From positions 1 through 64,000 of the forward strand of contig QANT01001643.1 of assembly GCA_003254885.1 (NCBI GenBank): a DNA stretch of 64,000 bases. The letters are read 5' to 3'. This DNA is from Purshia tridentata. Lineage: Eukaryota > Streptophyta > Magnoliopsida > Rosales > Rosaceae. A program made the position numbers and the translations under genes. Shown here in pieces: positions 11,383-24,529 of this stretch. The first letter of the stretch is position 1. Every line of letters starts with the position of its first letter. The notes under the pieces are model-generated. The model did no database searches. It was not told the DNA's origin and saw nothing but the letters and a program-made list of their open reading frames with translations.

Positions 11383-12994
11383 TGTTAGTTTCAAGTTTTG
11401 TATTGGCAATTTCCTTGACAAAACAGCTTGTAATTATTTTAGATTTGAATCTCACACAAGCTCTAGACTAAGTTAGGAACATTTGAGTGTGCAATGAAGT
11501 CTGCATAGCTGGTCCTACATCCCTCATGCCTAAGGTAATACCCATACCATGCATTTCACGGAACATCAGTTTTTCACAGAGTAGTGCATGTTTTGACTAG
11601 TCTATGACATATCATTCACTATACTTTTCTGGCACGGGAACTGTAGATACTATGTTGTGAATATTAAGTGATCCCACGTGAGGGTCTCTTATGTGGGTCA
11701 CACTCCTAAATGGGTATCTGCACTTGTCTGATTTTCTGACTTCTTTTGATTGGGCCTTTACTCTCCTCTTTTATTCTCCAGCCCACATCAGTTTTTAATG
11801 GGTTATCATTTTGCACTATTCATCATCTTCCCCAAATCTTTTTTCTGAAAATGGAAACTTTCCCAGAACAACTCAGCCCCTCTCCCACACGAATCTTCAG
11901 ATTCCCTTTGGCATATTCGGCTATGAGCTGTCCTGAAAGTTGGTTAGGACTTGAGCCTATTATTGGCTGCCATGTGGAATGGTGTGGGCGTGCGTGTGTG
12001 GCTGCTGCTACAAGGTACGGGCAGCCCTTCATTCCTTTTGGTGACACACATTTTTGGTATGTTTTGAGCAGCCTTTGAGCTGAGTGTTTTTGTGTGACCA
12101 AATGGGTATTTTATTTTTCAAGAGTTGAAAGTTTTTCTTTAAAAATTTTCTTGTGTTCATCTCTTGATTTGTTTTATCTAAAAACTAAATGGGTTTTGTG
12201 TATGGGTTTCAGATTTCTTCAAAAGCATAAACACATCACTCTAGTTTTTAGATTTGGGTTTATATTGGCTTCTTCAAATCTTATTTGGTTGAAGGAGTTA
12301 ATCTTGCTAACCCAAAATATTGCATATCACTTTCATATCTTGAAGATCCATAAGCAAGCTGCAAATGGGGTGCTACATGTTGATGAGCTAGAGGATAGAG
12401 CTGCCAACAACGTAAATGACTCTCGGCTGATTGGTTGATGGTTGCACAAAGTGGGTATGCTAGCTGCTACTTAGCTTTAGAGTTAGTAAATGAGCTTGTG
12501 TGCTGATATAGACTTTGTATTGAACCTCAACATATTGGATTGCCCGGTCAGCGGATAAGACCCCCAGTTTTTTAACCCTTTGAGGTTTTTCTGGATGAAC
12601 TACTTGTGTGTCTCCTCTTTGTGGTTGCTGAGTTTATTTGGGTCTTATATAACTTGTGTTCATTTTCTTGGTATATGGCATCACACTATGACTTATGATT
12701 GATTATATTGCATCTGTTGAACTGAATATAATCTAGCATCTCACATCTCACTTTAGTTGTGGCTAGCACTGGGATGCCTACTTTGATGGATCCTTGAGTG
12801 CCTAGGTTGTCACTCCTCACATGAATACTTGAATTGCTAGTTGGTTGTGTTTCTCGAGTTGTGCTTCTGTCGAGCAGACATAAGTGTGTTTGATTGGTTC
12901 AGTCTTGTCAAATAGTTTTAAAATTGGGTCCGATCAGTGATCGTTGTTTTACTTAGGTGCTTTAGGGTGTTAAAGCACTTTATACCAAACTTCA
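11383..12994. mobile_element. Solo LTR (a second LTR family), 1.6 kb, TSD GTTTC
   Basis: GTTTC at 11378-11382 and 12995-12999 flanks a sequence that begins TGTTAGTTTCAAG and ends ACCAAACTTCA. The 5-bp target duplication and TG...CA ends mark an LTR. It shares no visible sequence with LTR family 1. No primer site, purine tract or protein motif is seen inside, so it is best read as a solo LTR, perhaps Copia-type from its length and end sequence (weak inference). Small open frames (11746-12078, 12094-12438) show no domain. Direction could not be fixed. Confidence 0.75.
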
Positions 12995-15900
12995 GTTTCT
13001 TTAATGTTAGCACACTAATATTGAGACATGAGAAAGTTCTTGCTCATGTCTTTCTTGCGAACCAAGAAAGTTTTCATGCAATTTGGACGAATTTGGTCCC
13101 AATATGCACCGAAATGATGTTTTCGTGTATTCCGAACACCTAAAGTGGTTCTTTAGAGCTACCACGCCAATCGAGACATGATAAAGTGCTTCTCAATGTC
13201 TTTCTTGCCAACCGGGCATGTTTTGATGCAATTTAGATGAAAGTAGACTGAGTATGCACCGAAATGATGTTCTCGTTACTTCTAAACAAGAAATGTGCTG
13301 CTTGAGGGGGAGAATGCTCATCCATGCGTGAGAAAGTGCTTCCCCATGTCTTTCTTGTCAACCGAGCATGTTTTCATGCAACTTCAACCAAATTGGAGTA
13401 ACTGTGCACCGAAATGACATATTCATGCATTCTTAGCACCTAAAGTGGTTCTTTAGTACTTGAACGCTAATCGAGACATGAGAAAGTGCTTCCCCACGTC
13501 TTTCTTACCAACCGAGTACGTTTTGGTTTATCTTTAATCAAATTGGACTTAGAGAGCACTGAAATGATGTTTTCGTGCATTTTTTGAGACTAAAGTAGTT
13601 CATTAGGGTTAGCACGCTAATATCGAGACATGAGAAAGTGCTTCCTGATGTCTTTCTTACGAACCAAGAAAGGTTTGGTGGAATTTGGACGAATTTGGAC
13701 CCAGTAGCTCCGAAATGATGTTTTTTGTGAATTTCTAACACCTAAAGTGGTTCTTTAGGGCTAGCACGCTAATTGAGACATGAAAAAGTGCTTCTCAATG
13801 TCTTTCTTGCCAACTGGGCATGTTTTGATGCAATTTAGACGAAAGTGGACTGAGTATGCACCGAAAATGATGTTTTCGTTACTTCTAAACATGAAATTTG
13901 CTTCTTTCGAGCAAGAATGCTCATCCAAGCTTGAGAAAGTGCTTCCCCATGTCTTTCTTGTCAATTGATAACGTTTTGGTGTAACTTTAACCAAATTGTA
14001 CTGAGTGCGCACCGAAATGACGTTTTCATTCATTCTTAACACCTAAAGTGGTTCCTTAGGGCTAGCACGCTAATATCGACACATGAGAAAGTGCTTTCTC
14101 ATGTCTTTCTTGCCAACGAAGAAAGTTTTGGTGCAATTTGGACGAATTTAGACCTAGTATGCGCCAAAATGATGTTTTCGTTACGTCTTAGCATGAAATG
14201 TACTTCTTTAGGGCGAGAATGCTCATCCAAGCGTGCGAAAGTGGTTCCCCATGTGTTTCTTGGCAACCGAGCACCTTTTTGTGCAACCTCAACCAAATTG
14301 GACTAAGTGTGCACCTAAATGATGAATTTGTGTATTCTTAGCGTCTAAAGTTGTTCTTTAGCACTTGAACGCTAATCGAGACATGGGAAAGTGCTTCCCC
14401 ACATCTTTCTTGCCAACCGGGAATGATTTGGTTTATCTTTAATCAAATTGGACTTAGAGAGCACTGAAATGACGTTTTCGTGCATTCTTCGAGACTAAAG
14501 TGGTTTATTAGGGTTAGCACGCTAATATTGAGACATGAGAAAGTGCTTCCTGATGTCTTTCTTGCGAACAAAGAAATTTTTGGTGCAATTTGGACGAATT
14601 TGGACCAGTTGCACCGAAATGATGTTTTCGTGCATTCCTAACACCAAAAGTGGTTCTTTAGGGCTAGCACGCTAATCGAGGCATGAAAAAGTGCTTCTCA
14701 ATGTCTTTCTTGCTAACCGGGCATGTTTTGATGCAATGTAGACGAAAGCGGACCGAGTATGCACCGAAATGATGTTTTCGTTACTTCTAAACATGAAATT
14801 TGCTTCTTTAGGGCAAGAATGCTCATCCAAGCATGAGAAAGTGTTTCCCCATGTCTTTCTTGTCAACTGATAACGTTTTGGTGCAAATTTAACCAAATTG
14901 TACTAAGTGCGCACCGAAATGATGTTTTCATTCATTCTTAACACCTAAAGTGGTTCCTTAGGGCTAGCACGCTAATATCGAGACATGAGAAAGCGTTTTC
15001 TCATGTCTTTCTTGCCAACGAAGAAAGTTTTGGTGCAATTTGCATGGATTTAGATCCAGTATGCACCGAAATGATATTTTCGTGCATTCCTTACACCTAA
15101 AGTCATTCTTTAGGGCTAGGTCACTAATCGAGATATGAGAATGTGCTTCTCAATGTCTTTCTTGCCAACCGCGCACGTTTCGATGCAATGTCCATATGCA
15201 CCGAAATGATGTTTTCGTTACTTCCAAACACGAAATGTGCTTCTTTAGAGCGAGAATTCTCATCAAAGCATGAGAAAGTTGTTCTCCATGTGTTTCTTGC
15301 CCACCGAGCACGTTTTCGTGCAAGTTCAACCAAATTGGATTATGTGTGAACCAAAATGACGTATTCATGCATTCTTAGTGCCTAAAGTGGCTCTTTAAGG
15401 CTTGAACACTAATCGAAACACGAGAAAGTGTTGCACCACCTCTTTCTTGCCAACCATGAACGTTTTAGTTTAACTTTAATCAAATTGGACCTAGTGTGCA
15501 CCGAAATGACTTTTTCGTGGATTCTTAGGGCCTAAAGTGGTTCTTTAGGGTTAGCATGGTTATATCGACATTTGAGAAAGTGTTTCCCCATGTCTTTCTT
15601 GCCAACCAAGAAAGTTTTGGTGAATTTTGACGAATTTGGGCCCAGTATGCACCAAAATGATGTTATCGTGCATTCCTCAAGCCTAAAGTCATTCTTTAGG
15701 GCTAGCAGGCTAATCGTGAAAAGACAATGTGCTTCTCAATGTCTTTCTTGCCAACCAGGCACGTTTTGGTACAGTGTAGACAAAAGTGGATTGAAAAAGC
15801 ACCGAAATGATGTTTTCATTACTTCTAAACACGAAAGTGATTCTTTAGGGCCTTGAACGCTAATCGAGACACGAGAAAGTGCTTCCCCACGTCTTTCATG

Positions 15901-17643
15901 CCAACCATAAAATTTTGGATTAACTTTAATCACATTGGACTTAGTGTGCACCGAAATGACATTTTCGTGCATTCTTAGGGCTTAAAGTGGTTCTTTAGGG
16001 TTAGCACACTAATATCGAGACATAAGAAAGTGTTTTCTCATGTCTTTCTTGCCAACGAAGAAAGTTTTGGTGCAATTTGGACGGATTTAGACCCAGTATG
16101 CACCGAAATGATATTTTCGTGCATTCCTCACACCTAAAGTCATTCTTTAGGGCTAGCACACTAATCGAGATATGAGAATGTGCTTCTCAATATCTTTCTT
16201 GCCAATCGCGCACGTTTGGATGCAATGTAGACAAAAGTGGACAGAATATGCACCGAAATGATGTTTTTGTTACTTCTAAACACAAAATGTACTTTTTTAG
16301 GACGAGAATGCTCATCCGAGCATGAGAAAGTGGTTCTCCATGTGTTTCTTTCTGATCGAGCATGTTTTCATGCAACTTCAACCAAATTGGACTATGTGTG
16401 CACCGAAATGACGTATTCGTGCTTTCTTAGCACCGAACGTGGCTCTTTAGGAACGCTAATTGAAACATGAGAAAGTGCTTCACCACCTCCTTCTTGCCAA
16501 CCGTGAACGTTTTAGCTTAACTTTAATCAAATTCGACCTAGTGTGCATCGAAATGACTTTTTCGTGCATTCTTAGGGCCTGAAGTGGTTCTTTAAGGTTA
16601 GCATGCTAATATCGAGATTTGAGAAAGTGTTTTCCCATGTCTTTCTTGCCAACCAAGAAAGTTTTGGTGAATTTGGATGAATTTGGACCCAGTATGCACC
16701 AAAATGATGTTTTCGTGCATTCCTCATGCCTAATGTGGTTCTTTAGAGCTAGCAGGCTAATCGTGAAAAGAGAATGTGCTTCTCAATGTCTTTCTTGCCA
16801 ACCGGGCACGTTTTGATACAATGCAGACAAAGTGGACTGAAAAAGCACCGAAATGATGTTTTCATTACTTCTAAACACGAAATGTGCTTTTTCAGGGTGA
16901 GAATGCTCATCCAAGTGTGAGAAAGTGGTCCCCCATGGGTTTCGTGACAACCGAGCACGTTTTCATGCAACTTCAGCCACATTGGACTAAGTGTGCACCG
17001 AAATGATGTATTCGTGCTTTCTTAGCACCTAAAGTGGTTCTTTAGGGCTTGAACACTAATGAGACATGAGCAATTGCTTCCCCACGTCTTTCTTGCCAAC
17101 CATGAACGTTTTGGTTTAACTTTAATCACATTGGACTTAGTGTGCACCAAAATGACGTTTTCGTGCATTCTTAGGGCCTAAAGTGGTTCTTTAGGGCTAG
17201 CACGCTAATATCGAGACATGAGAAAGTGTTTCCTCATGTCTTTCTTGCGAACCAAGAAAGTTTTGGTCCAATTTGGAGAAATTTTGACCTAGTATGCATC
17301 GAAATGATTTTTTCGCGCATTTTTCACACCTAAAGTCATTCTTTATGTCTAGCTTGCTAATCGAGATATGAGAATGTGCTTCTCAATGTCTTTCTTGCCA
17401 ACCATGCATGTTTTGATCCAATCTGGACAAAAGTGGATAGAATGTGCACCGAAATAATGTTTTCGTTACTTCTAAACAAGAAATGTGCTTCTTTAGGGCG
17501 AGAATGCTCATCCAAGCATGAGAAAGTGGTTCCCCATGTGTTTCTTGTCCACCGAGTACGTTTTCATGGAACTTCAACCAAATTTGACTAGTGTTCACCA
17601 AAATAACGTATTCGTGCATTCTTAGCACCTAAAGTGATTCTTA
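12995..17643 (+). repeat. 150-bp satellite, block 3 (3-mer and 4-mer units)
   Basis: Well-kept tandem monomers. The subtype marked by ATATCGAGACATGAG (or a close variant) recurs near 13020, 13620, 14072, 14524, 14974, 15570, 16012, 16608 and 17208, that is at spacings near 600 or 450 bp, giving interleaved 4-mers and 3-mers. A perfect dyad CCTAAAGTGGTTCTTTAGG is seen at 17177-17195. Confidence 0.95.
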
Positions 17644-18047
17644 GAGCATTTCTAAAAGACTATTCAAATGAAGAATTCTTCATTTTTTGAAGAGAGAGAA
17701 GAGTATTTTGGGCTCCAAGAGACTCTTCAAAATGAATCTTTATTTGAGAATTCAGTTTCTCTCTCTTCAAATCAAGAACCCTCTCTCCTCTCTTCAAATA
17801 TTAATAACATTTAATTCTATTTATAATTTCTACACAATTTCCATTTGCTTTCCTCTAATAATAAATTTTTTCAATTAAATAAATTAAACTTTAAAATTAA
17901 TGGCATAGAAAATATAAAAATTTTTAAAATTAGAAGTCTTTTGGAGAATAAAAAAATCAAGTAGCAAATATCACTCTTCAAATTGCCACATAGGTCACCA
18001 AATGTGATTTTGAAGAGTGATTTTACTAGAGTTTTTTGGAGATGCTC
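17644..18047. mobile_element. MITE, 404 bp, TSD TTA (PIF/Harbinger-like)
   Basis: Begins GAGCATTTCTAAAAGACT and ends in the reverse complement of GAGCATCTCCAAAAAACT, so there are imperfect terminal inverted repeats of about 18 bp. TTA at 17641-17643 and 18048-18050 flanks it, and removing it with one TTA restores the satellite sequence. The 3-bp TTA duplication is typical of PIF/Harbinger and its Tourist-type MITEs. The interior is AT-rich and non-coding. Confidence 0.85.
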
Positions 18048-19035
18048 TTAAGGGTTTGAACGCTAACCAAGACACGAGAAAGTGGTTCCCCACCCTTTTC
18101 TTGCCAACCGTGAACGTTTTAGTTTAACTTTAATCAAATTGGACCTAGTGTGCACCAAAATGATGTTTTCATGCATTCTTAGGGCCTAAAATGTTTCTTT
18201 AGTGTTAGCATATTAATATCGAGACATGAGAAAGTGCTTCCACGTGTCTTTCTTGCCAACTAAGAAAGTTTTGTTGCAATATGGACGAATTTGGACCCAT
18301 GATGCACTGAAATGATGTTTCGTCCATTCTTAACACCTAAAGTTATTCTTTTGGGCTAGCATGCTAGTCGAGACATGAGAAAGTGCTTCTCTATGTCTAT
18401 CTTGCCAACCGGGCACGTTTTGATGCAATTTAGATGAAAGTGGATTGAGTATGTATCGAAATGATGTTTTTGTTACTTCTAAACACGAAATGTGCTGCTT
18501 TAGGGTGAGAATGCTCATCCAAGCGTGAGAAAGTGCCTTCCCATGTCTTTATTGCCAATCGATAACATTTTCGTGCATTCTTGACACCTAAAGTTGTTCT
18601 TTAAGGCTACCACGCTAATCAAGACTTGAGAAAGTGCTTTTCAATGTTTTTCGTGCCAACCGAGGACGTTTTGATGCAATTTAGGTGAAAGTGGACTGAG
18701 TATGCACCGAAATGATGTTTTCAGTACTTCTAAACATGAAATGTGCTGCTTTAGGGGGTGAACGCTCATCCAAGAGTGAGAAAGTGCTTCCCCATGTCTT
18801 TCTTGTCAACCGAGCATGTTTTTGTGCAATTCCAACCAAATTGGACTAAGTGTGCACCGAAATGATGTATTCGTGCATTCTTAGTGCCTAAAGTGGTTCT
18901 TTAGCGCTTGAACGCTAATCAAGACACGGGAAAGTGCTTTCCCACGTCTTTCTTGCCAACCGGGAACGTTTTGGTTTATCTTTAATCAAATTGGACTTAG
19001 AATGCACTAAAATGTCGTTTTCGTGCATTCTTTGA
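18048..19035 (+). repeat. 150-bp satellite, block 4
   Basis: Resumes the monomer split by the MITE (TTAAGGGTTTGAACGC) and runs to about 19035, where a normal CATTCTTTGAGA tract passes abruptly into an LTR fragment. Confidence 0.95.
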
Positions 19036-19606
19036 GAGGGTGCTTAGTCTCGTTGTTGCCGGAAAAGCCGAGATCGCAGCCAATCTCCCACTGTGCGCAA
19101 GCTGAGGTTCTCGTTCTGGGCTGAACAGTGACCAAGGGAAGTAGAGGGAGGGAGGCGCGAGCACAGCCAACTCAATCGCAAGCCCAGCAGCCGCTGGACG
19201 CTCTCCCACACGCCAGTGACACTGGTGGCTGGAGAAGAGCTCGCGAAAGAGAGAGAGACTTCGACAAAGAGGAGAGAGAAAGTGCGAAAGACTAGGTTTT
19301 TAGGGTTTTTAAAAACTAACTTTTCAAAATTACAAGTTTGCCCCGTCCTTCACACGTCCGTAACTTCCAAACTGTAGCTCAGTTTGACGTGTGCTTCGTG
19401 TCTACGAACTCGTGAGAATGAGACCTTTCCAAAGGACCCAAAGTCAAAACCAAAACTTCACCCGAACAAAAAGTCAACTTTGCCCCAAGTTTAAAATCAA
19501 ACTTTAAAATTAGAAAAACACCCAAGACGTTTTACTTCTCAAAATAAAATCCCAAAATCTTCTAAAAAGCTTTTCAAAACAACTTTGGAAGGTACGAGGT
19601 CTTACA
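19036..19606 (-). mobile_element. Truncated LTR fragment (Gypsy-like, LTR family 3)
   Basis: It matches the LTR at about 52880-53499: shared tracts include the CACACGTCCGTAACTT region, CGTGTCTACGAACTCGTGAG and a GGTCTTACA / GGTGTTACA end. The end at 19606 (TTACA) is the true LTR end. The other side at about 19036 is cut inside the LTR, next to satellite. It is also related to the LTR of the gag-only element at 1-5397. Fossil fragment; no coding part. Confidence 0.75.
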
Positions 19607-21520
19607 TGCGATAAGACTTCCATAGCAATGACGAAGAGATAGGGGGACAAGGGCTCACCTTGCCGAAGACCACGAGAGCTAGGGAAGAACCAAGCCAATT
19701 CACCATTAACACAAATAGAGAACTTCGGAGTAGAAATGCAGGCCTTGATCCATTTGATAAAATACTTAGGAAATTAAGGGCAAAAAGGGTGTGGATAATA
19801 AAGTTCCAATCCACCATATCATAAGCGTTCATTATATCAACTTTAAGAGCACACGTAGGACTCTTCCCATTCTCGTGGTAGTCATGGAATAACTCCTGCA
19901 CTAAAAGAATGTTATCTCCAATTCTACGCCCCCCCACAAAGGCCGTTTGAGAAGGGCTAATAATAGAAGGCAGCAGCATTTTGATCCTATTGGCCATAAC
20001 CTTAGAAACAATCTTGTAAAGAGTGTTGCAACAGGAGATAGGCTGAAAGTCACTAAGCTTAGTGGCATTGCGCACCTTCGGAATGAGAGCAACCAAAGTA
20101 GTATTGCATTCTCTAAGCAATTGCCCTGTGGAGAAAAATTCCTTGATAGCCTCAATAACATTCTCCTCAATAATGTGCCAAGTAGTGTGGAAAAAGTGGC
20201 CATTGAAACCATCAGGACCCCGAGATTTGTTTGGATTCATGGAGAAGCAAGCCTTTTTGATTTCAATCGAAGAAACAACTTGACGAAGCAAGGTAGCCTG
20301 CTCATTCGAGATAGCAGTAGACACTATCCCCCTCACTCTCAAGCCGATATCACTTCTAAGAGAGTTAGGAGCAGTCCATAAGTCTTGATAGAACTTCACC
20401 ACCTCACTTTTGATGTTTTCAACCCCCTCTACTTTAATGCCATCCTCACGAAGAAGAGAAGAGATTCTATTAATGTTTCTTCTCCCCATAGTAGATTTAA
20501 AGAAGAAAACTAAGTTACTATCTCCCTCTTTTAACCATTGGATTCGAGAATTTTGCTTATTAAAGGACTCCTCCACCTCAAGAGCCTTAGCATAGTCCTC
20601 ACCAAGGCTTTTTCCTCCAGCCTTAGAGTAGGGTCACATGGATTGGTAGCCAAACCCCTTTGGCTAATAGCCAACTTTTCCTTTGCATCCAATGTATTAA
20701 GAGTGACATTGCCAACAATATTCTTGCTTAGCTTCTTCAATTCCTCCTTGGTGAGCTTGAGCTTCCTTGAGACTCGAAACTGATAAGAGCCAACAATAGA
20801 AGTGTTCCAACACCGCACAACAAGGGGGATGAAATCCTCCCGACTAGCCATGAAATTGAAGAAATTGAATGGGTATTTCCTAACTGGGGGAGAGATCCTT
20901 AGGCTAACCACATAAGGGCAATGATCGGATATACCCGGGAGGAGAAAATCAGCCCCGGAGTTAACAAACTTTGAAATCCAAGCTTCATTAACCATAACCC
21001 TATCAAGCTTTTTGGAAACACAATCTGAAGCGACTATTTTATCACTCCAAGTAAAAAGAGCCCCGGTAAACCAAAGGTCATCCACTTCTACATTCTCAAT
21101 GCATTTCTGAAAATCAACCATAACATTGGTAACCCTGTTAGAGCCCCATTAAAATCCCCTAGCATGACCCACGACATGCCCCCAATATAAGCATAAGACC
21201 TGTCCAAACTCCTCCACAACTCCTTGTGGTGCCCACCATAATTAGAACCATAAACAAAAGTAGCATAAAACTCAAAATTACACTCAATATGGTGAACCGA
21301 TAATTGATAAACTGATCAGATTCCTCAAGTTTAACAAGATGAAAGATGCTTGGATTTCAAGCCACCCAAATTCTACCACTATCAAGGGAATTATAGTTAT
21401 CCTCCACAGTCCAATTATTATTAAAAGTAGAGTTAGAGACAAACACTTGTTGCACTTCTTGACCCTAGTCTCAACAATGCCAATTAGAGAGAGCTTGTGG
21501 CAAGTTTGTAGTAGCGCCGA
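19607..21520 (-). pseudogene. LINE ORF2 remnant: AP-type endonuclease plus reverse transcriptase, truncated
   Basis: In the intact family this protein nicks the target DNA and copies the LINE RNA into the nick. Visible endonuclease parts in order: a GIVETRVK motif (about 21460), FVYGSN and MLGDFNGAL (about 21140-21260), LDRVMVNEAW and GISDHCPYVV (about 20920-21020). The usual N-terminal WN motif is not visible. The RT follows: SRGPDGFNGHFF, LIPKV, SDFQPISCCNTLYKIVSKVM, SQTAFVGGRRIGDNILLVQE, the first catalytic-Asp box ALKVDIMNAYDMVDW, then RGLRQGEPLSPYLFVIAMEV. The YADD box is absent because the element stops first. Frame changes lie near 21120-21280, near 20550 and near 19700. ORF1 lies just upstream with a small overlap, as usual for plant L1. 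Confidence 0.85.
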
Positions 21521-22758
21521 GCCTGATCTTGCCCTTCTTACCCGATTTATTCTTGTGTTTCTTATGCTTTTTCTTGGTTGAGGAATCTGCAGCCACAATA
21601 GGTACTCCATCAATGTTCTTCTCTAAGAACTTGGTCAGCCATAGGGACAAATCCAGGGAGGCTGTACTTGGCTCCAAATTGCTATCCACCTCCATCTCTC
21701 CATCAAGGACTTGGAAGGGGTTGGAGGAAGTAACCTTAGGGGCTGGAGAAGGGGGCTCACTCTCCCAATTAATGGCACAAGAGCTATTCTCACTCTTGAA
21801 GTTTCGAACAGCACCAATCACTTCAATGGGATTGGTAATTGTGGTCCAGCCTTTAGTCTCTTCATCCACCTTCTCCTTCTTCTTACCAACAGGAACAGGA
21901 CCCTCCCTAAAAAGATCACCTAGGGTATCAATGATAGGATGAGAGGCATCATGAGTCTTCTTCTTTACCCAAACCAAAGGATTCTGTCCCTTGGTGCAGC
22001 TGCCTATAAAATGACCAAAAGAATTGCATAGAGTACATATCTTAGGTTTCCATTGGTATTCCACCTTAATCTCAACGGAAGTACCTTTCTTCACCATTAA
22101 ATCGAACGAATCAATTAATTCCGACCTAGCATCAATCTCTACGCACAACCTAGCATAGGAGATTCTTTTGCAAGTTTCGGTGAGGCTGTCGGCATAGAGA
22201 GGCCTACCTACTGCACTAGCAATATAGCTCAGCCCCCTCTCAGTCAAGAACTCATGAGGGACATTGTAGAATTTGGCCCAAAGAGGAATTTTGGTGTGTG
22301 ATTCCTTTGTTAAAATTAGGCCTGGTTTCCACCTCTTAAGGAATAAAGATTGCCTTGCAAACAGCCAAGGACCTGCCTCCAAAATGGTAAAGTAAGCTTC
22401 AGCCTTGGAGAACTTGAAGAAGAAGAAGCCACTACCATTTGCAAGCACCTCATCCAGCCTTTTATTACCCGAAACCCTATGAGCAATATTCTTTACAACA
22501 TAAAAAGGAAGCTTCTTCCCTAACATATAGCCCACCAAAGAATTTTCCCAAACTTTGCAACCCTCAGCTGCCACATCAGGGGGTGGAGACACCACCCTTT
22601 ACCTCCATTAGCACTAGGTTGGTGGAACTGAAGTTGCATGGGTAAATGAGGAGTTCCCCCCTTACCAATGACAGCCTGGCTATAATTCAATGTCTTAGGA
22701 GGCTCAGTTTGATCCTTTGGACAATAGGCATGCTCCTTTTTTGAAATTTGAAAGTCAA

Positions 22759-24529
22759 TGTTGAGTGGTCAATTTACCATACTAAATCCTTAACTTGGAG
22801 TACAAGAACTCGACATTTTTGTGTCTTTTGTTTTTTGTTTTGTGTTTTGTAGGTTAGATGAAGCAATGATGAAGAAAGAAGCCAAAAGAGCCAAAATTGG
22901 ACAATTCCTGATCAAACTAGGAAAACTGAAGAAATCCTGATGGAACAAGGTAAGCTGAAATCCTACTCAAACAAGGAATCTTAGCTAGACTAGGAAAACC
23001 ATCAATGTTTAGGGCCAAAAATGAGAAATCTCCGTTGGACTAGGAAAACTTAATCCTAGTTGGACTAGGAAAAGTGAAACCCTGATAGTCAAAGTTTTCT
23101 AGTGGGACCAAGAAATGTATAGTCAAAATCAAAGGGTTCTAGAAGCTTCTACAAGTGATTGGTCCTTAAGACAAGCAAGCAAGGAAGATGGCTAAAGTTA
23201 GCATGTGGATGAACCAAGGCAATAATAGAAGAATTGGCTGTAACAATGTTTATTACGTCTACAAAGTTATGGGCCGTATGGAATTTTATTACGCTCGTGA
23301 AACCCTAGGCCCGTAATAATTATTATTACATAGCCGCAACCCTAGTGAGCATGCTAATATTTATGACGGTGCCGCAAAACCCAGTAAGCATAATAAATAT
23401 TATTACGGGCTGCAAATCCTAGTCCTTGAGGGTCAAGGAAACCTTGCCTCCTCACTCCTATATAAAGGACCTTCTACCTCATTATTCTAGATATCAGATC
23501 AACCAAAAGCATTAGACATCTTTAGAGAGAGAGAGAGAGAGAGAGAGAAAGGGAGCAACAAGGGTGAAGCCCTAGGGCTTGGGCGCAAGCTTCCTAGCTT
23601 GTTCCCTAGCCCTAGTTACAAGTTTCTAGGCTTTTCCCAAGCCAAGCTGCTGCCTCTTCCTTGGGTTTTAATTATTCTTTTTCTTTTGTTTATTAGTTTA
23701 GTTTGTTCTTTCTTTCATTATGGATTCATTGACTATTTTTATATAATGAAAGTTAGTTCTTTTATTTTCTATATTATGTTTTAATCACTTTTATGCATTG
23801 TTGAGTGGATGATGAAGCCTCTATTATTGATCAATGTTTGAGTTATGGTTTCTTGTAATTTATGACGATGGTACTTGCATAAAATCCTATTATCTGTTAG
23901 AATGGCATTAGGTGTAGATTTTTTTAAGATTAGCTACCTTAGGGATGAAGCATCTAGTGATTGTTAAAAAATTGAATAAGCTCAAAAGGATGACAATTTT
24001 AGAAGTAACAAGCAATCAATTAAGAACTGGTTGTGATAATAGTATTCATAGATGGCGTAGTGTACATTATGGTGGATATATGGTCTATGTGTTTGTCATC
24101 TTCACAGATCCTAATGACTCTTGTATGGGTCATTAGCCTAGCTTGTCTAGGAACATGCAAGTTAACTTGCTAGGGCAAGTTTAAGAGACTCTTAGTGTAA
24201 AACGCCAAAAGGAAATAGCCAAAGCTTTTGGTAGGTAGACTTTGTGTTCGTAGTCTTTTGAAATTGCATGTTATCATATTAGTTGATCATTGATAGTTTG
24301 GTGGATTCTGATGCTTCACAATGCCATGAAAGTGTGTGAGCGTGTATTTGTGCTTTTCTATCTAATCTAAACCCCCCTTTCTTTGTGTGTGTGTTTGTGC
24401 TTCTAATATGTAAGTTGAGTTGGTTTATTGGTACTTTGCACCCCTTGCTACTCTGCGATTTGTGCACTTGCGAGTAAACTTAGAGTTGGAATAATTGTTT
24501 AATAATTTTGCTTTAAGAAAATTTCAACA
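22759..24529 (+). mobile_element. Solo LTR (LTR family 1) nested in the LINE, TSD GTCAA
   Basis: GTCAA (22754-22758) and GTCAA (24530-24534) flank 1771 bp that begin TGTTGAGTGGTCAATTTACC and end TTTCAACA. The LINE ORF1 reading continues on both sides, which proves the nesting. Landmarks in order: imperfect CCTAGT/ACTAGG-type dyads (about 22910-23100), TAATAAT-rich palindromes (23230-23420), TATA box (23457-23467), a GA microsatellite (about 23524-23550), GCCCTAGGGCTTGGGCGCAAG, and a pyrimidine-rich tract. No internal domain is present. The LTR is younger than the LINE. Confidence 0.9.
23457..23467 (+). promoter_or_regulatory. TATA box of an LTR promoter
   Basis: CTATATAAAGG, about 60 bp before a GA-rich stretch and the conserved GCCCTAGGG leader. 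The same box is at 57680-57690 and 63721-63731 in sister copies, at the same relative place. Confidence 0.7.

Noticed and set aside
11746-12438. Two 110-114 aa open frames as a possible host gene
   Set aside because: They lie inside a 1.6-kb insert with TG...CA ends and a 5-bp target duplication, and show no domain or splice structure.
13538-14296. Recurrent 60-110 aa open frames through the satellite with similar peptides (for example KTWGSTFSCLDEHSCPKEAHF)
   Set aside because: The 150-bp period equals 50 codons, so one open frame stays open from monomer to monomer. Frames exist on both strands, no start context or codon bias is seen, and they break wherever a monomer has an indel. Not genes.
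12995-19035. CENP-B box in the satellite monomer
   Set aside because: TTCG and CGGG motifs occur, but I found no copy with the spacing of the known 17-bp box.
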